Positions 8,890 to 18,889 of a stretch of 64,000 nt of DNA are shown here, piece by piece. The notes beneath the pieces were generated by a model. The model had not been told where the DNA came from. It saw nothing but the letters and a program-made list of their open reading frames with translations, and searched no databases. Position numbers and translations under genes: made by a program. The stretch spans positions 234,563 to 298,562 of the forward strand of contig NZ_BBNM01000004.1 of NCBI RefSeq assembly GCF_000760595.1, written 5' to 3'. Source of the DNA: Acinetobacter soli (GTDB taxonomy: Bacteria; Pseudomonadota; Gammaproteobacteria; Pseudomonadales; Moraxellaceae). Each line of letters starts with the position of its first letter. The first letter of the stretch is position 1.

Positions 8890-9753
8890 ATGTTTCTGTC
8901 ACGTTTATTTCGTATTTTTGCCTTGTTGCTGATGGGTGCGGCATCATTCACGCACGCCGCATCTAAAGGTGAAGTTCTGGTGTTACTCTCGAGTGAAACC
9001 GAGCTTCCACTACAAGGAAAGAAATCGTTTCCGTCGGGTTATTATGTCAATGAGTTTGGTGTGCCAGCCGATGCCCTCATCAAAGCAGGATACACCCTGA
9101 CAATTGTCACTCCAAAAGGCAATGTACCCAAGCCAGACGTCCGCTCGATTGATCCTGTCTATTTTGGAAAAAATCGCAATGAAATGCTGCGAATCAAAAA
9201 ATTGACTGAACAATTGACTCAAGCGCAGAACGTACGTTCATTACAAGATGTGATGCAACAAGGGCTTGATCGCTATTCAGCTATTTTTATTCCGGGTGGA
9301 CATGCACCACTCATTGACCTAGCGAATAATCCGATGGTGGGTACCACCCTGCAACACTTTCATCGCAAGGGCAAACCAACCGCAGCGATTTGTCATGGCC
9401 CGATTACCCTATTAGCTGCGCAAAAAGATCCTAAGGCATTTGAACAGTCACTGATCCAAAATCAAAAAATGAATGCTGAGGGTTGGATCTATCATGGTTA
9501 TCAAATGACCATTTTCTCGAATGAAGAAGAACACGTGTTTGAAAACTCACTTCACGGCGACAAATTACGCTATTACCCAGCCAACGCGATGAAAAAAGCA
9601 GGCGGCAATATGCAGTTTGCCAAGGCATGGCAACCACATGTTGTGATTGACCGTGAACTGATTACGGGTCAAAACCCATATTCAGACCATGCGCTCGCCC
9701 AAGCGTTACTTAAAGCACTTGCTACTCAAACCCAACACTCACCTAAAATCTAG
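8890..9753 (+). CDS. Exported DJ-1/PfpI-superfamily protein (glyoxalase III-like)
   Basis: 287 residues with an N-terminal signal peptide (MFLSRLFRIFALLLMGAASF, cleavage near THAA-S), so it should act in the periplasm. The core is a class I glutamine-amidotransferase-like DJ-1/PfpI fold: GYYVNEFGVPADALIKAGY, IFIPGGHAPLIDL and the nucleophile elbow AAICHGPITLL with the reactive Cys-His pair. Cytoplasmic relatives (Hsp31/HchA, DJ-1) convert or repair glyoxal-type adducts. An exported form is less usual. It is the first gene of an operon, 10 bases ahead of a YqhD-type aldehyde reductase, which supports a carbonyl detoxification role. The stop is TAG at 9751-9753. Confidence 0.8.
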   Translation: MFLSRLFRIFALLLMGAASFTHAASKGEVLVLLSSETELPLQGKKSFPSGYYVNEFGVPADALIKAGYTLTIVTPKGNVPKPDVRSIDPVYFGKNRNEMLRIKKLTEQLTQAQNVRSLQDVMQQGLDRYSAIFIPGGHAPLIDLANNPMVGTTLQHFHRKGKPTAAICHGPITLLAAQKDPKAFEQSLIQNQKMNAEGWIYHGYQMTIFSNEEEHVFENSLHGDKLRYYPANAMKKAGGNMQFAKAWQPHVVIDRELITGQNPYSDHALAQALLKALATQTQHSPKI

Positions 9754-9763
9754 AGGAATCTCC

Positions 9764-10921
9764 ATGCAAAATTTCACATTTTACAACCCAACAAAAATTG
9801 TATTTGGTCAAAATTCTGTCGAACAGCTTGAGACGTTAATTGCTTCCGACGCGCGCATCATGATGATTTATGGCGGACAAAGTGCGGAAAAAACAGGAAC
9901 ACTCAGAGAAATTCGTGATGTGTTAGGGCACCGTATTGTAAAGGAATTTGGTGGTGTAGAACCAAATCCACGCTATGAAACACTTATGCGCGCAGTAGAG
10001 CTAATCAAAAGCAACGATATTGATTATTTGCTTGCTGTGGGTGGCGGTTCTGTCATTGATGGTACCAAATTTATCGCAGCGGCAGCCTTGTACACGGGCG
10101 AACCATGGAACATCCTCAAAAATCAGGGTGCCGACGTAGAACAAGCACTGGCATTTGGTTGTGTACTGACGCTACCGGCTACTGGTTCTGAAATGAATGC
10201 GGGCGCTGTAATCACCCGCGGTGAAACTCAAGACAAACTGTTTTTTAACAGTACCCATGTATTTCCGCAGTTCTCAATTCTTGATCCGCTTAAAACCTAT
10301 ACTTTGCCAGAGCGTCAATTGGCCAATGGTGTAGTCGATGCCTTTACCCATGTCATGGAACAATATCTGACTTATCCAGCAGGCGGTTATATTCAGGATC
10401 GAATGGCTGAAGGATTGTTACAAACCCTGATTGAAATTGGCCCACGTGTTTTAAGCGCTGAAAAAGACGATGAAGCACGTGCCAATTTAATGTGGGTAGC
10501 AACCCTTGCACTGAATGGTCTAATCGGTGCAGGTGTCCCGCAAGACTGGTCGACACATATGATTGGTCATGAACTCACCGCACTGTACGAGATTGACCAT
10601 GCACGTACACTTGCCGTGGTGTTGCCAGCAAACCTAAGTGTAAGACGCGAAAGTAAAGCGGCCAAGTTACTGCAATATGCAGAACGTGTATGGCAGATCC
10701 GTGAAGGATCAGAGCAAGCGCGTATTGATGCTGCCATTGAGCAAACCAAAGCATTTTTTAAAGCAATGGGAATTCCAACTCAACTTGGCGATTATGACTT
10801 AGGTCATGAAGCAATCGACAAGGTTGTGGCTCAACTTGAGCATCATGGTATGACCGCTTTGGGCGAACACAGTGATGTGACTTTGGCAATCAGTCGTCAA
10901 ATTCTTGAAAAAGCACTCTAA
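9764..10921 (+). CDS. yqhD: YqhD-type NADPH-dependent iron-containing aldehyde reductase
   Basis: 385 residues from ATG 9764, with AGAGGAA upstream; an earlier in-frame start would overlap the previous gene. The sequence follows E. coli YqhD almost throughout: MQNFTFYNPTKIVFGQ, LAVGGGSVIDGTKFIAAAA, TLPATGSEMNAGAVI and GVPQDWSTHMIGHELTAL. Metal ligands lie in NGVVDAFTHVMEQY (Asp, His), GHELTAL and DHARTL. The GGGS motif binds NADPH. YqhD reduces short aldehydes such as acrolein, malondialdehyde and methylglyoxal, protecting against lipid-peroxide products. It is the second gene of the LysR-divergent operon. Confidence 0.9.
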   Translation: MQNFTFYNPTKIVFGQNSVEQLETLIASDARIMMIYGGQSAEKTGTLREIRDVLGHRIVKEFGGVEPNPRYETLMRAVELIKSNDIDYLLAVGGGSVIDGTKFIAAAALYTGEPWNILKNQGADVEQALAFGCVLTLPATGSEMNAGAVITRGETQDKLFFNSTHVFPQFSILDPLKTYTLPERQLANGVVDAFTHVMEQYLTYPAGGYIQDRMAEGLLQTLIEIGPRVLSAEKDDEARANLMWVATLALNGLIGAGVPQDWSTHMIGHELTALYEIDHARTLAVVLPANLSVRRESKAAKLLQYAERVWQIREGSEQARIDAAIEQTKAFFKAMGIPTQLGDYDLGHEAIDKVVAQLEHHGMTALGEHSDVTLAISRQILEKAL

Positions 10922-10990
10922 TGGAGTGCTATCTACTCCCATGAGAATTTTAATGAATGATAGTCACTACTTAAGACCAAGGAAAATCAC

Positions 10991-11977
10991 ATGAAAGCAT
11001 TAGTTTTAACTCAAGTCGGAACGCCTTACACGCTGCATGTCGAAACCGATATCGAGATCCCCGAACCCGCTGCTGGTGAAGTTCGTATCAAAGTGATGAG
11101 TTCGAGTATTAATCCGGTCGACTACAAGTTTGCTAAAAACGGTACAACTCTTCAGTTACCCCATATTTTGGGAATTGATGCTGCTGGTATTGTCGATGCT
11201 GTAGGGCATGACGTCACCACTTGGAAAAAAGGCGATCGAGTCATCAGTCTAACCAATTTATGGCGCTGGGGTGGTTTTGCAGAATATGTCGTGGTTGATG
11301 CAAATAGTATCAGTGCAATACCGGAACAGCTTGATTTTAATGTGGCCGCGACTATTCCATGTGCCGGTATTACCGCTTGGCAAGCGTTATATCGTAAGGT
11401 ACCACTTCATGCAGGTCAGCGAATTTTGGTGAATGGTGCGGGTGGCGGTGTCGGTGGTTTTGTTGTGCAACTGGCTAAGCTCATGGGTCTGGAAGTGTAT
11501 GCTACTGCCTCAAGCGAACCAGAACGCATCAAAGCACTTGGTGCCGACCACATCATCAATTACAAACAAGACAATATTGTTGAACGTATTCATGCGCTCA
11601 CTCAAGGTCGTGGTGTGGATGCGGTGATTGATTTGATTTCATCTGAAACCTCTCAACAACTTGCAACAGTGCTGCGTCATAACGGTCATTTGATTTCGGT
11701 ATCAGGACGGATTGATCAGAATCCAATTCCTTCTTTTACCAAAGCGATTTCAATTCATGAAGTGGCTTTAGGTTTTGCCTATCAACACGGCGATGATGAA
11801 AATCTACGTGATATTGCTGCTGGTGGTGAATTCTTAGCTACCCTTATGGCAAATGGCAAACTCGACCCGATGATTCAAAACGTGATCACACTGGATGAGT
11901 TGGAAAATGGTTTGCATCAGGCCGAGCACGGCAAAACACAAGGCAAAGTAGTGATCGAAATTGCCAAAGCAAGCTGA
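10991..11977 (+). CDS. Quinone/enone reductase, MDR superfamily (zinc-free alcohol dehydrogenase-like)
   Basis: 328 residues from ATG 10991, with AAGGA 9 bases upstream. It has the GroES-like N-terminal domain (SSSINPVDYKFAKNG, LGIDAAGIVDAVG, KKGDRVISL) and a Rossmann domain with ILVNGAGGGVGGFVVQLAK. The catalytic and structural zinc cysteines of alcohol dehydrogenases are absent, so it is a quinone oxidoreductase/enoyl reductase type that uses NADPH. It follows yqhD by 69 bases and probably belongs to the same electrophile-stress operon. The substrate is not identifiable. Confidence 0.85.
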   Translation: MKALVLTQVGTPYTLHVETDIEIPEPAAGEVRIKVMSSSINPVDYKFAKNGTTLQLPHILGIDAAGIVDAVGHDVTTWKKGDRVISLTNLWRWGGFAEYVVVDANSISAIPEQLDFNVAATIPCAGITAWQALYRKVPLHAGQRILVNGAGGGVGGFVVQLAKLMGLEVYATASSEPERIKALGADHIINYKQDNIVERIHALTQGRGVDAVIDLISSETSQQLATVLRHNGHLISVSGRIDQNPIPSFTKAISIHEVALGFAYQHGDDENLRDIAAGGEFLATLMANGKLDPMIQNVITLDELENGLHQAEHGKTQGKVVIEIAKAS

Positions 11978-11999
11978 TGGTCATTGATAGTAAACTACT

Positions 12000-12029
12000 T
12001 TCATGTAGCGAATACGTTCGCTGCATGAA
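12000..12029 (+). terminator. Hairpin after the carbonyl-stress operon
   Basis: TTCATGTAGCGAA (12000-12012) and TTCGCTGCATGAA (12017-12029) pair over 13 positions with one T-G wobble and a TACG loop, 22 bases after the quinone reductase stop. The following T run is weak, so termination efficiency is uncertain. Confidence 0.5.
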
Positions 12030-12257
12030 CGTATTTAATTTATGTATAAGCGAACTTTTTGACAAACAAATATAAAGTATTTGAAAGCCAACTTCACATC
12101 AAACGTGATGAAGCTTAACCTGATATTAAAAGCAAAATTAAGACAAATAAACAACAAGAAAACTTATCTTTTGATCAACAAATTTTTAATTTAATTATGA
12201 ATAAAACAGATTAAGCTCAAAAACAGGCACTAACGCCCCATGAATAGAAGATATACA

Positions 12258-12503
12258 ATGAAAAAGATTTCAACGGTACTGCTTGCGGCTTCTTTCGCGA
12301 TGTTAAGTGCCACCGCTTTTGCTTGTCCTAAAGGCACTGAATTACAAGGCGGAACTGGCCCACACCATAAAGGTGGAAAATGTGTAGCAGTTAGCGGTAA
12401 AAAAATGGCCGCGAAAACCGACAAGAAAATGATGGCTGAAAAAAGCAAACCAATGACAACGGCAATGCCTGCTAAAACTGAACCAGCAAAAACCAAATCT
12501 TAA
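12258..12503 (+). CDS. Small secreted Lys/Met/Ala-rich protein
   Basis: 81 residues from ATG 12258; an in-frame ATG 18 bases earlier lacks a ribosome site. A clear signal peptide (MKKISTVLLAASFAMLSATAFA) is followed by a mature part of about 59 residues. It starts CPKGTELQGGTGPHHKGGKC, with two cysteines that could form a disulfide in the periplasm, and ends in a low-complexity tail built from KK, KMMAEK, AKT and PAKT units. The mature protein is strongly basic. Such short exported proteins are common in Acinetobacter, but I do not recognise a defined family. It is flanked by its own hairpin terminator. Confidence 0.7.
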   Translation: MKKISTVLLAASFAMLSATAFACPKGTELQGGTGPHHKGGKCVAVSGKKMAAKTDKKMMAEKSKPMTTAMPAKTEPAKTKS

Positions 12504-12520
12504 TCAACATATTGAATATA

Positions 12521-12547
12521 AAAAAGCGAGATCAACTCGCTTTTTTA
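12521..12547. terminator. Bidirectional terminator between convergent genes
   Basis: AAAAAAGCGAG (12521-12531) and CTCGCTTTTTT (12537-12547) are perfect arms around a five-base loop. It lies between the secreted peptide gene and the convergent lipoprotein gene and has A and T runs for both directions. Confidence 0.9.
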
Positions 12548-12557
12548 TTTATATCGT

Positions 12558-13031
12558 TTATCGCTTCGGATCTGTATTACCCAATGCAGGATTAGCTATC
12601 GCATCTTTACATTGTGCTTTGTCTCGCTCGTAATCAGCTTGTCGCTGCGCAAGTGTGGAGCTACCCGTGATCACTTCACGTGACCATGTATCCAGTGAAG
12701 TCAGCGCTTTGCGACATAAAGCATACTTGCCCTCTGTAACTGAGTCAGTCATTTTGACATTAATGCGCCAGTCGGTACTAAGCTTACGCAATGGCTTTCT
12801 TACCTGCTCTTCAATCTCATCTTTTTTGCCATCATAAACAATAGGATCGATTTGATTGATCAGCTTCCACGCTTCATTTGCATAGGTTGTTGCATCATTG
12901 GTCAATTTTGGTGCAGCTTTAATTTCAACTTTTTCTTTTGAACCTGATGTATGGTCTTGGCTACAACCAGACACAACCAGTCCAAATAAAACACATGAAA
13001 TTAAACCAGAAGTTTTAAGCGTTGAGATCAT
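12558..13031 (-). CDS. Small putative lipoprotein
   Basis: 157 residues with a lipoprotein signal: MISTLKTSGLISCVLFGLVV then SGC, a lipobox with Cys23. The mature part is hydrophilic and helical (YANEAWKLINQIDPIVYDG..., RKALTSLDTWSREVITGSSTLAQRQADYERDKAQCKDA), with a cysteine pair late in the chain that could form a disulfide. Membrane sorting cannot be fixed; Ser-Gln follow the Cys, so there is no Asp at position 2 and the outer membrane is likely. I do not recognise a named family. It is transcribed toward the shared terminator at 12521-12547. Confidence 0.7.
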   Translation of the reverse strand: MISTLKTSGLISCVLFGLVVSGCSQDHTSGSKEKVEIKAAPKLTNDATTYANEAWKLINQIDPIVYDGKKDEIEEQVRKPLRKLSTDWRINVKMTDSVTEGKYALCRKALTSLDTWSREVITGSSTLAQRQADYERDKAQCKDAIANPALGNTDPKR

Positions 13032-13212
13032 TATCCACGATTATCCATCTGAACATTCGGCTCTATGCTAGTGAATTCAGCGATAATACTCAATCATTGA
13101 TTTTTTATTTGCAATTACATACGCTTGCAAGGCAAGCTAAGACCTTATAAGGTTTAAAAATCAATATGTGATCAATCATTTAGATTAATTAAAACAAGGT
13201 CTTTTTATTTTT

Positions 13213-13602
13213 ATGTCTCAAATTAAAATCTATGCTCTAGCAGATACAATCGATAAATATCGATCTCAATTATCAAAAGCTATACATGACGCACTTGTCG
13301 AAGCACTGCAATATCCTGTTGAAAAATGCTTCCAACGCTTTATTAAAATGCAAAAAGAAGATTTTATTTATCCCTCAGATCGAAGCGATCTATATGTCAT
13401 CATTGAAATTTCGATGTTTAGCGGGCGCAGTGTTGAAAGTAAAAAACAACTGATCAATAAAATTTTTAAGAACATTGAATCTGAGAGTGGAATCTCCCCA
13501 CAGGATATTGAAATCACTATTTTTGAGACACCACAAGAAAACTGGGGAATTCGAGGAAAAACTGCTGATGAACTGAAATTAAATTATCAAGTAAACGTCT
13601 GA
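13213..13602 (+). CDS. Tautomerase-superfamily protein lacking the canonical Pro1
   Basis: 129 residues. The fold marks are those of the longer tautomerase group (PF14552-like): IKIYALADTIDKYRSQLSKAIHDALVEAL, FIYPSDRSDLYVIIEISMFSGRS, KKQLINKIFKNIE, then PQDIEITIFETPQENWGIRGKTADE. In active 4-oxalocrotonate tautomerase relatives residue 2 is a proline that becomes the N-terminal base after Met removal. Here the second residue is Ser (MSQIKIY), so classical chemistry should not work unless another start is used, and no nearby in-frame start gives Met-Pro. The gene stands alone between a lipoprotein and purT. Confidence 0.65.
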   Translation: MSQIKIYALADTIDKYRSQLSKAIHDALVEALQYPVEKCFQRFIKMQKEDFIYPSDRSDLYVIIEISMFSGRSVESKKQLINKIFKNIESESGISPQDIEITIFETPQENWGIRGKTADELKLNYQVNV

Positions 13603-13749
13603 ACTATTTTTTAATTTAGTGTTGAATTTGCTCATTTTATTAGATTATTTATTAGACAACAAAAGTCACTAATTTATGTGAATCAAGGCGTCAATCCAGT
13701 AAAAGTTCTGTTATGCTTAAAAGCCCTACTTCTTGCATGGATGATTCGC

Positions 13750-14958
13750 ATGAGCGTCACAATTGGTACTCCCCTTCAATCTTCTGCATTTAAAGTGTTA
13801 CTGTTAGGTTCGGGAGAACTTGGTAAAGAGGTTGTGATTTCATTACAGCGTCTTGGTGTCGAAGTTCATGCGGCAGATCGTTATGATCATGCACCAGCAA
13901 TGCAAGTAGCGCATTATTCTTATACGCTCAATATGGCCGATCCGGTCGAACTTAAGAAACTCATCGAAGACGTTAAACCGCATTTGATCGTGCCTGAAAT
14001 TGAAGCAATTGCCACTGAAGTATTGCTTGAAATTGAGCGTAATCAAACTGCAACCGTTATTCCATCGGCAAAAGCAGTCAACCTGACCATGAACCGTGAA
14101 GGCATTCGACGCTTGGCTGCTGAAGAATTAGGTTTACCAACCTCAGCCTACCGCTTTGCCGAATCTTTAGAAAGCTTCAGGGCAGCCTGCGATGACATTG
14201 GTTATCCAAACTTTGTAAAACCTGTCATGTCGTCATCCGGTAAAGGTCAATCACGAGTTAAGAGCTTTGAAGAAGTCGATGCTGCATGGGAATATGCACA
14301 AACCGGTGGTCGGGTAAATCAGGGCAAAGTGATTGTAGAATCTCAAATTGATTTTGATTTTGAAATTACCCTACTCACCGTACGTGCCAAAAACCCTCAA
14401 ACAGACCAAATCGAAACACATTTCTGTGACCCGATTGGGCATCGCCAAGACGCAGGTGATTATGTTGAAAGCTGGCAACCACAACCAATGACAGATGCGG
14501 CGCTAGCAGAATCTAAACGCATTGCAAATAAAGTCACCACAGCACTTGGCGGTTGCGGTATTTTCGGTGTTGAGCTGTTTGTCAAAGGTGATCATGTCTG
14601 GTTTAGCGAAGTATCACCACGTCCACACGATACCGGGCTGGTTACGCTTGCTTCACAATTTCAAAGCGAATTTGAATTACATGCGCGTGCCATTTTAGGG
14701 CTGCCTGTAAACACAGCGCGCCACAGCGTAGCGGCAAGTGCCGTGATTTATGCAGGTACAGATGCAAATAATTTAAGTTTTGATCAGCTCAATACAGCAC
14801 TGTCGCATCCAGATACGGATTTGCGCCTCTTTGGTAAACCAGAAGGCTTTAAACGTCGTCGTATGGGTGTTGCCACTGCACGCGCTGAAACGACTGACGC
14901 AGCTCGCACATTGGCACAGCAAGCAGCCGATCAGGTTCATGTTGTACTTCCTGAATAA
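13750..14958 (+). CDS. purT: Formate-dependent phosphoribosylglycinamide formyltransferase PurT
   Basis: 402 residues from ATG 13750 (an ATG three codons earlier is equally possible). The N-terminal pre-ATP-grasp domain carries [31 protein letters not shown], followed by the ATP-grasp domain with [14 protein letters not shown] and the metal/ATP region [26 protein letters not shown]. PurT makes formyl-GAR from GAR, formate and ATP, a folate-independent version of the third step of purine synthesis. The frame extends 24 codons upstream, but that part is hydrophobic and non-homologous. No purine riboswitch is visible before it. glnD follows after 28 bases. Confidence 0.93.
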   Translation: MSVTIGTPLQSSAFKVLLLGSGELGKEVVISLQRLGVEVHAADRYDHAPAMQVAHYSYTLNMADPVELKKLIEDVKPHLIVPEIEAIATEVLLEIERNQTATVIPSAKAVNLTMNREGIRRLAAEELGLPTSAYRFAESLESFRAACDDIGYPNFVKPVMSSSGKGQSRVKSFEEVDAAWEYAQTGGRVNQGKVIVESQIDFDFEITLLTVRAKNPQTDQIETHFCDPIGHRQDAGDYVESWQPQPMTDAALAESKRIANKVTTALGGCGIFGVELFVKGDHVWFSEVSPRPHDTGLVTLASQFQSEFELHARAILGLPVNTARHSVAASAVIYAGTDANNLSFDQLNTALSHPDTDLRLFGKPEGFKRRRMGVATARAETTDAARTLAQQAADQVHVVLPE

Positions 14959-14986
14959 TCATTCAATTTAATATGAGTCCATTTTT

Positions 14987-17653
14987 ATGATTATTACTTC
15001 ACCGCTGCTGGATTATGTCACCAGTCATCACGATATCAAGGCAATTAATCAATGGCGTGCAGATGTCGAACAGCAGATTCAGGAGTATTATGAAAATGGA
15101 CACTCCATTCGTGATGTCGTCATTGCACGATCTAATCTGATTGATGAAGCCCTGATATTTTTGTGGAAACATGCCGGACTTGATCAATCACGTTTGGGGC
15201 TTTTTGCAGTGGGTGGCTATGGCCGAAAGGAAATGCTGCCCTACTCCGATGTCGACATCATGATTTTGGCAGAAGATGAAATTGATCCAGAGCTAGAAAA
15301 ACAGATCTCGACATTTATTTCATCGCTTTGGGATGTAGGAAATTTTAAACCCGGCACCAGCGTTCGTACTATTCAAAACTGCGTTGAACAGGCCACCAAT
15401 GATCTGACCGTTGCAACCACGCTGATTGAAGCGCGACTTATTACCGGCAATCCAGATTTAGCTAAATGGCCCCGCCGAATTGTTTCACAAACTTGGACCG
15501 ACAAAACCTTCTTCGATGCCAAAATGGCAGAGCAAGCAAAACGGCATGCACAGCACAATAACACCGAAAGCAACCTTGAGCCTGATATTAAAAATGCACC
15601 TGGTGGCATTCGCGATATGAATCAAATTGGATGGATCGCAAAACGCCATTTCCGTGTGAATCGGATCTATGATTTGGTGCATTTGGGCTTTATTACCGAG
15701 TACGAACTCAAGATTCTTGAGGAAGCAGAAAGCTTTTTATGGGAAATTCGTCATCACTTGCACCGACTCAGCAAACGTGATGAAAACCGACTACTGTTTG
15801 ATCATCAACGTGAAATTGCAGCCAAATTTGGGTATACCCGCCTAGAAGGTCAGCCAGCCAACTATGCGGTTGAACAATTTATGAAGCGGTATTACCGCAC
15901 TGCCCAGCAAATTTCTACACTCAATGAAATGCTATTGGCTTATTTTAATGAATCAGTCATTACGCCTCGACTTCCCAATTACGAGCGTAAAATCGAAGAA
16001 ATTAATGAAAACTTTAAGCTCGTAGACAAAAAACTTGCCGTTCAGCATCATAAAGTTTTTTCTGAGAATCCGAGTGCTATTTTAGAGCTTTTCTATTTGC
16101 TGGCCAATCGCCCAGAAATAGAAGGAATTCGTGCGCGAACCTTGCGCTTATTAATTATGGCCGCAAAGCGTATTGATCAAGAATTTCGAGACAATCCAGC
16201 GCATCAAGCCCTGTTTATGGCCATTATCCGCTCGCCATACCGCCTATACGACACACTGGTCGATATGAAACGTTATGGAATTTTGGGTAATTATATTCCT
16301 GCGTTTGGTCAAATCATGGGCCTCATGCAGTACGACCTATTTCATATCTATACCGTCGATGCGCATACTTTATTGTTGATTCGTAATCTTAATCGATTCA
16401 AAGAAACTGAATTTGCACAGCACTTTCCAGTGGTAAGCTCCGTATTCCAGCGTTTGGCACGTCGTGATATTGTCTATCTGGCTGCTATTTTTCACGATAT
16501 CGCCAAGGGCCGTGGCGGTGATCATAGTGAATTGGGTGCAGAAGATGCGATCGAATTTTGCCGAGCGCATGGTTTCACCGAACGTGAATGCAAACTGGTC
16601 GCATGGTTGATTCAAAACCACTTGTTAATGTCGCTCACTGCACAGAAAAAAGATATTTCAGATCCAGATGTCATCAAAGAGTTCGCTGAAAAACTCGGTG
16701 ACATGGAACATCTTGACTACTTATATACACTTACCGTCGCTGATATTAATGCCACCAATCCAAAGCTTTGGAATACTTGGCGCGCCTCATTAATGCGTCA
16801 GTTATACACGTATTCGCGTGATGTGATTCGTTCAGGTTTGGGTCGCCCAGTCGACTATCAAATGCTGATTGAAGACACCAAGTTTACTGCGAGTGAAATA
16901 CTGGTCAATGAGTTTTCACTTGATGCAGTCGAACGGGTTTGGCAAGAGCTTGGTGATGAATACTTCCTCAAAGAGTCAGCAGATGAAATCGCGTGGCATA
17001 CGCGTGCTATTTTGCTTCACGGCGATAACTCCGCACCACTGGTGTTGCTTCGTGCACACCGCCAATCTGCACAAGACGCCGTACAAATCTTTATTTATAC
17101 ACAAGATAAGCCTAACCTTTTTGCCACCACTGTGGCAGTGTTAGATCGCATGAATCTGGATGTACAAGATGCACGGATTATTACTGCCACCAAAGCATTT
17201 AGTTTAGATACTTACTTGGTGTTAGATCGTTTTGGCACCCTGCTCACCGATCCAGACCGGGAGCACACTGTAAAATCGGCTTTGGTGCAGGCACTGAGTC
17301 AATCTGACAAGTATCCTGGACTAATGCAGCGCCGTATTCCGCGCCAATTACGCCATTTTGACATTGAAAATACAGTAGATGTCACACTCAATGAAGCACT
17401 GCAACAAAATATGGTGGAAATCTCAACGCTTGACCAGCCGGGCTTATTGGCTCGTGTAGGTGGCTTGTTTATGATGCAAGGATTAGATATTCATTCAGCA
17501 AAGATTGCGACACTGGGTGAGCGCGCTGAGGATATTTTCTTTGTCACCAAAAAAGATGGCCAACCGATGACTACCGATGAAGCCACTCTGTTTGCAGCGC
17601 AACTAAAATCTGCACTAGATGAGGCTTCGAGCCAAATCGCGATTCAACATTAA
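14987..17653 (+). CDS. glnD: Bifunctional uridylyltransferase/uridylyl-removing enzyme GlnD
   Basis: 888 residues, the usual GlnD length. The N-terminal nucleotidyltransferase domain shows [19 protein letters not shown] near residues 76-94. The central HD domain has [16 protein letters not shown] near 505. Two ACT domains at the C terminus begin [20 protein letters not shown] and [19 protein letters not shown] and sense glutamine. GlnD uridylylates PII (GlnB/GlnK) when nitrogen is short and removes the group when glutamine is high, so it sets GlnE/GS and NtrBC activity. All catalytic motifs look intact. Confidence 0.96.
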   Translation: MIITSPLLDYVTSHHDIKAINQWRADVEQQIQEYYENGHSIRDVVIARSNLIDEALIFLWKHAGLDQSRLGLFAVGGYGRKEMLPYSDVDIMILAEDEIDPELEKQISTFISSLWDVGNFKPGTSVRTIQNCVEQATNDLTVATTLIEARLITGNPDLAKWPRRIVSQTWTDKTFFDAKMAEQAKRHAQHNNTESNLEPDIKNAPGGIRDMNQIGWIAKRHFRVNRIYDLVHLGFITEYELKILEEAESFLWEIRHHLHRLSKRDENRLLFDHQREIAAKFGYTRLEGQPANYAVEQFMKRYYRTAQQISTLNEMLLAYFNESVITPRLPNYERKIEEINENFKLVDKKLAVQHHKVFSENPSAILELFYLLANRPEIEGIRARTLRLLIMAAKRIDQEFRDNPAHQALFMAIIRSPYRLYDTLVDMKRYGILGNYIPAFGQIMGLMQYDLFHIYTVDAHTLLLIRNLNRFKETEFAQHFPVVSSVFQRLARRDIVYLAAIFHDIAKGRGGDHSELGAEDAIEFCRAHGFTERECKLVAWLIQNHLLMSLTAQKKDISDPDVIKEFAEKLGDMEHLDYLYTLTVADINATNPKLWNTWRASLMRQLYTYSRDVIRSGLGRPVDYQMLIEDTKFTASEILVNEFSLDAVERVWQELGDEYFLKESADEIAWHTRAILLHGDNSAPLVLLRAHRQSAQDAVQIFIYTQDKPNLFATTVAVLDRMNLDVQDARIITATKAFSLDTYLVLDRFGTLLTDPDREHTVKSALVQALSQSDKYPGLMQRRIPRQLRHFDIENTVDVTLNEALQQNMVEISTLDQPGLLARVGGLFMMQGLDIHSAKIATLGERAEDIFFVTKKDGQPMTTDEATLFAAQLKSALDEASSQIAIQH

Positions 17654-17675
17654 TATTTTTACTGGTAACTGTTTC

Positions 17676-18845
17676 ATGAACGCTAGCTTGTCTTTACTGC
17701 ACCCTTACCCATTTGAAAAGCTGAATGCCCTTTTTAAGGATATTACGCCCGCAGACCTCCCATTAATTCCATTATCGATTGGGGAGCCAAAGCATCCTGC
17801 ACCAGCTTTTGTAAAACAAGCAATCGTGGAACATTTTAATCATCTTTCAACCTATCCAAACAGTAAAGGTTTGCCAGAGCTACGTGACAGTATTGCAAAT
17901 TGGCTACAGCGTCGTTTTAAACTAAACCAGATCAGTGCAGACTCACAGATTTTACCGGTCACAGGTACACGCGAAGGAATTTTTTCTTTTGTACAGGCGC
18001 TGATCAATCGTGACGAAGCACCTTATGTGGTCATGCCTAATCCTTTTTATCAAATTTATGAGGGTGCAGCATTACTTGCCGGCGCAAAACCGTATTTCAT
18101 CAACTGTACAGCAGAAAATGACTATTTAGGTGACTTTGATGCCGTTCCTGCCGAAGTGTGGGAAAAAACAGCTTTGCTATTTGTGTGTACACCTGGAAAT
18201 CCAACAGGTGCAGTACTCTCAAAAGAGAAATTTAAAAAACTGATTGAACTGTCAGATCAGTATAATTTTGTGATTGCATCAGATGAATGCTACTCAGAAC
18301 TCTGGTTTGACCAGCCACCTGTCGGCTTATTGGAAGTATGTGCCGAAATTGGGCGCGATGACTATAAAAACTGTATCGTTTTCCATTCGTTATCCAAGCG
18401 TTCAAATTTACCGGGTATGCGCTCTGGTTTTGTGGCGGGTGATGCAGCATTGCTCAAGCCTTATTTACAGTTCCGTACCTATCATGGTGCGGCAATGCCG
18501 GTTCAACATCAATTGGCTTCTATTTACGCATGGAACGATGAAGTACATGTTGAAGAAAACCGCCAGCAATATCGCGCGAAATTCGACATGTTTCAGTCAG
18601 AATTGGGCGGTTTGCTACCGCTTCAAAAGCCTGATGCGGGTTTTTATTACTGGTTGCAAGTCGATAACGATGAAGCCTTTGCCAAAATGCTGATGGAAAA
18701 AGCCCACATCAAGGTTTTGCCAGGTCGTTATCTTTCGCGTGATACTTCAACAGGTAATCCGGGTGAAAATCATGTACGTATGGCATTGGTCGCAGATCTG
18801 GCACAATGTGAACAAGTTGTGGCACGATTAAAGAAAATTTTATAA
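17676..18845 (+). CDS. dapC: Succinyldiaminopimelate transaminase DapC
   Basis: 389 residues from ATG 17676; the frame opens earlier inside glnD but the homologous start (MNASLSLLHPYPFEKLNALF) is here. It is a fold-type I PLP aminotransferase with PLSIGEPKHPAP, the substrate loop TYPNSKGLPELR, the PLP phosphate and ring contacts in TPGNPTG and DECYSELWF, and the Schiff-base lysine in HSLSKRSNLPGMRSGF. DapC transfers an amino group to N-succinyl-2-amino-6-ketopimelate in the lysine/diaminopimelate route. glnD-dapC adjacency is a familiar Acinetobacter and Pseudomonas arrangement. Confidence 0.93.
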   Translation: MNASLSLLHPYPFEKLNALFKDITPADLPLIPLSIGEPKHPAPAFVKQAIVEHFNHLSTYPNSKGLPELRDSIANWLQRRFKLNQISADSQILPVTGTREGIFSFVQALINRDEAPYVVMPNPFYQIYEGAALLAGAKPYFINCTAENDYLGDFDAVPAEVWEKTALLFVCTPGNPTGAVLSKEKFKKLIELSDQYNFVIASDECYSELWFDQPPVGLLEVCAEIGRDDYKNCIVFHSLSKRSNLPGMRSGFVAGDAALLKPYLQFRTYHGAAMPVQHQLASIYAWNDEVHVEENRQQYRAKFDMFQSELGGLLPLQKPDAGFYYWLQVDNDEAFAKMLMEKAHIKVLPGRYLSRDTSTGNPGENHVRMALVADLAQCEQVVARLKKIL

Positions 18846-18857
18846 TCAATCAAGCTT

Positions 18858-18888
18858 AAAAAAAGCCTCTCTATTGAGAGGCTTTTTT
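18858..18888. terminator. Bidirectional terminator between dapC and TonB receptor gene
   Basis: GCCTCTC (18865-18871) and GAGAGGC (18876-18882) form a 7-bp stem with a TATT loop, preceded by seven A and followed by six T. It serves dapC on plus and the receptor gene, which ends at 18890, on minus. Confidence 0.9.
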
Positions 18889-18889
18889 C

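Noticed and set aside
13603..13749. Possible purine riboswitch before purT
   Set aside because: No conserved purine aptamer core or terminator-like switch could be read in the leader.
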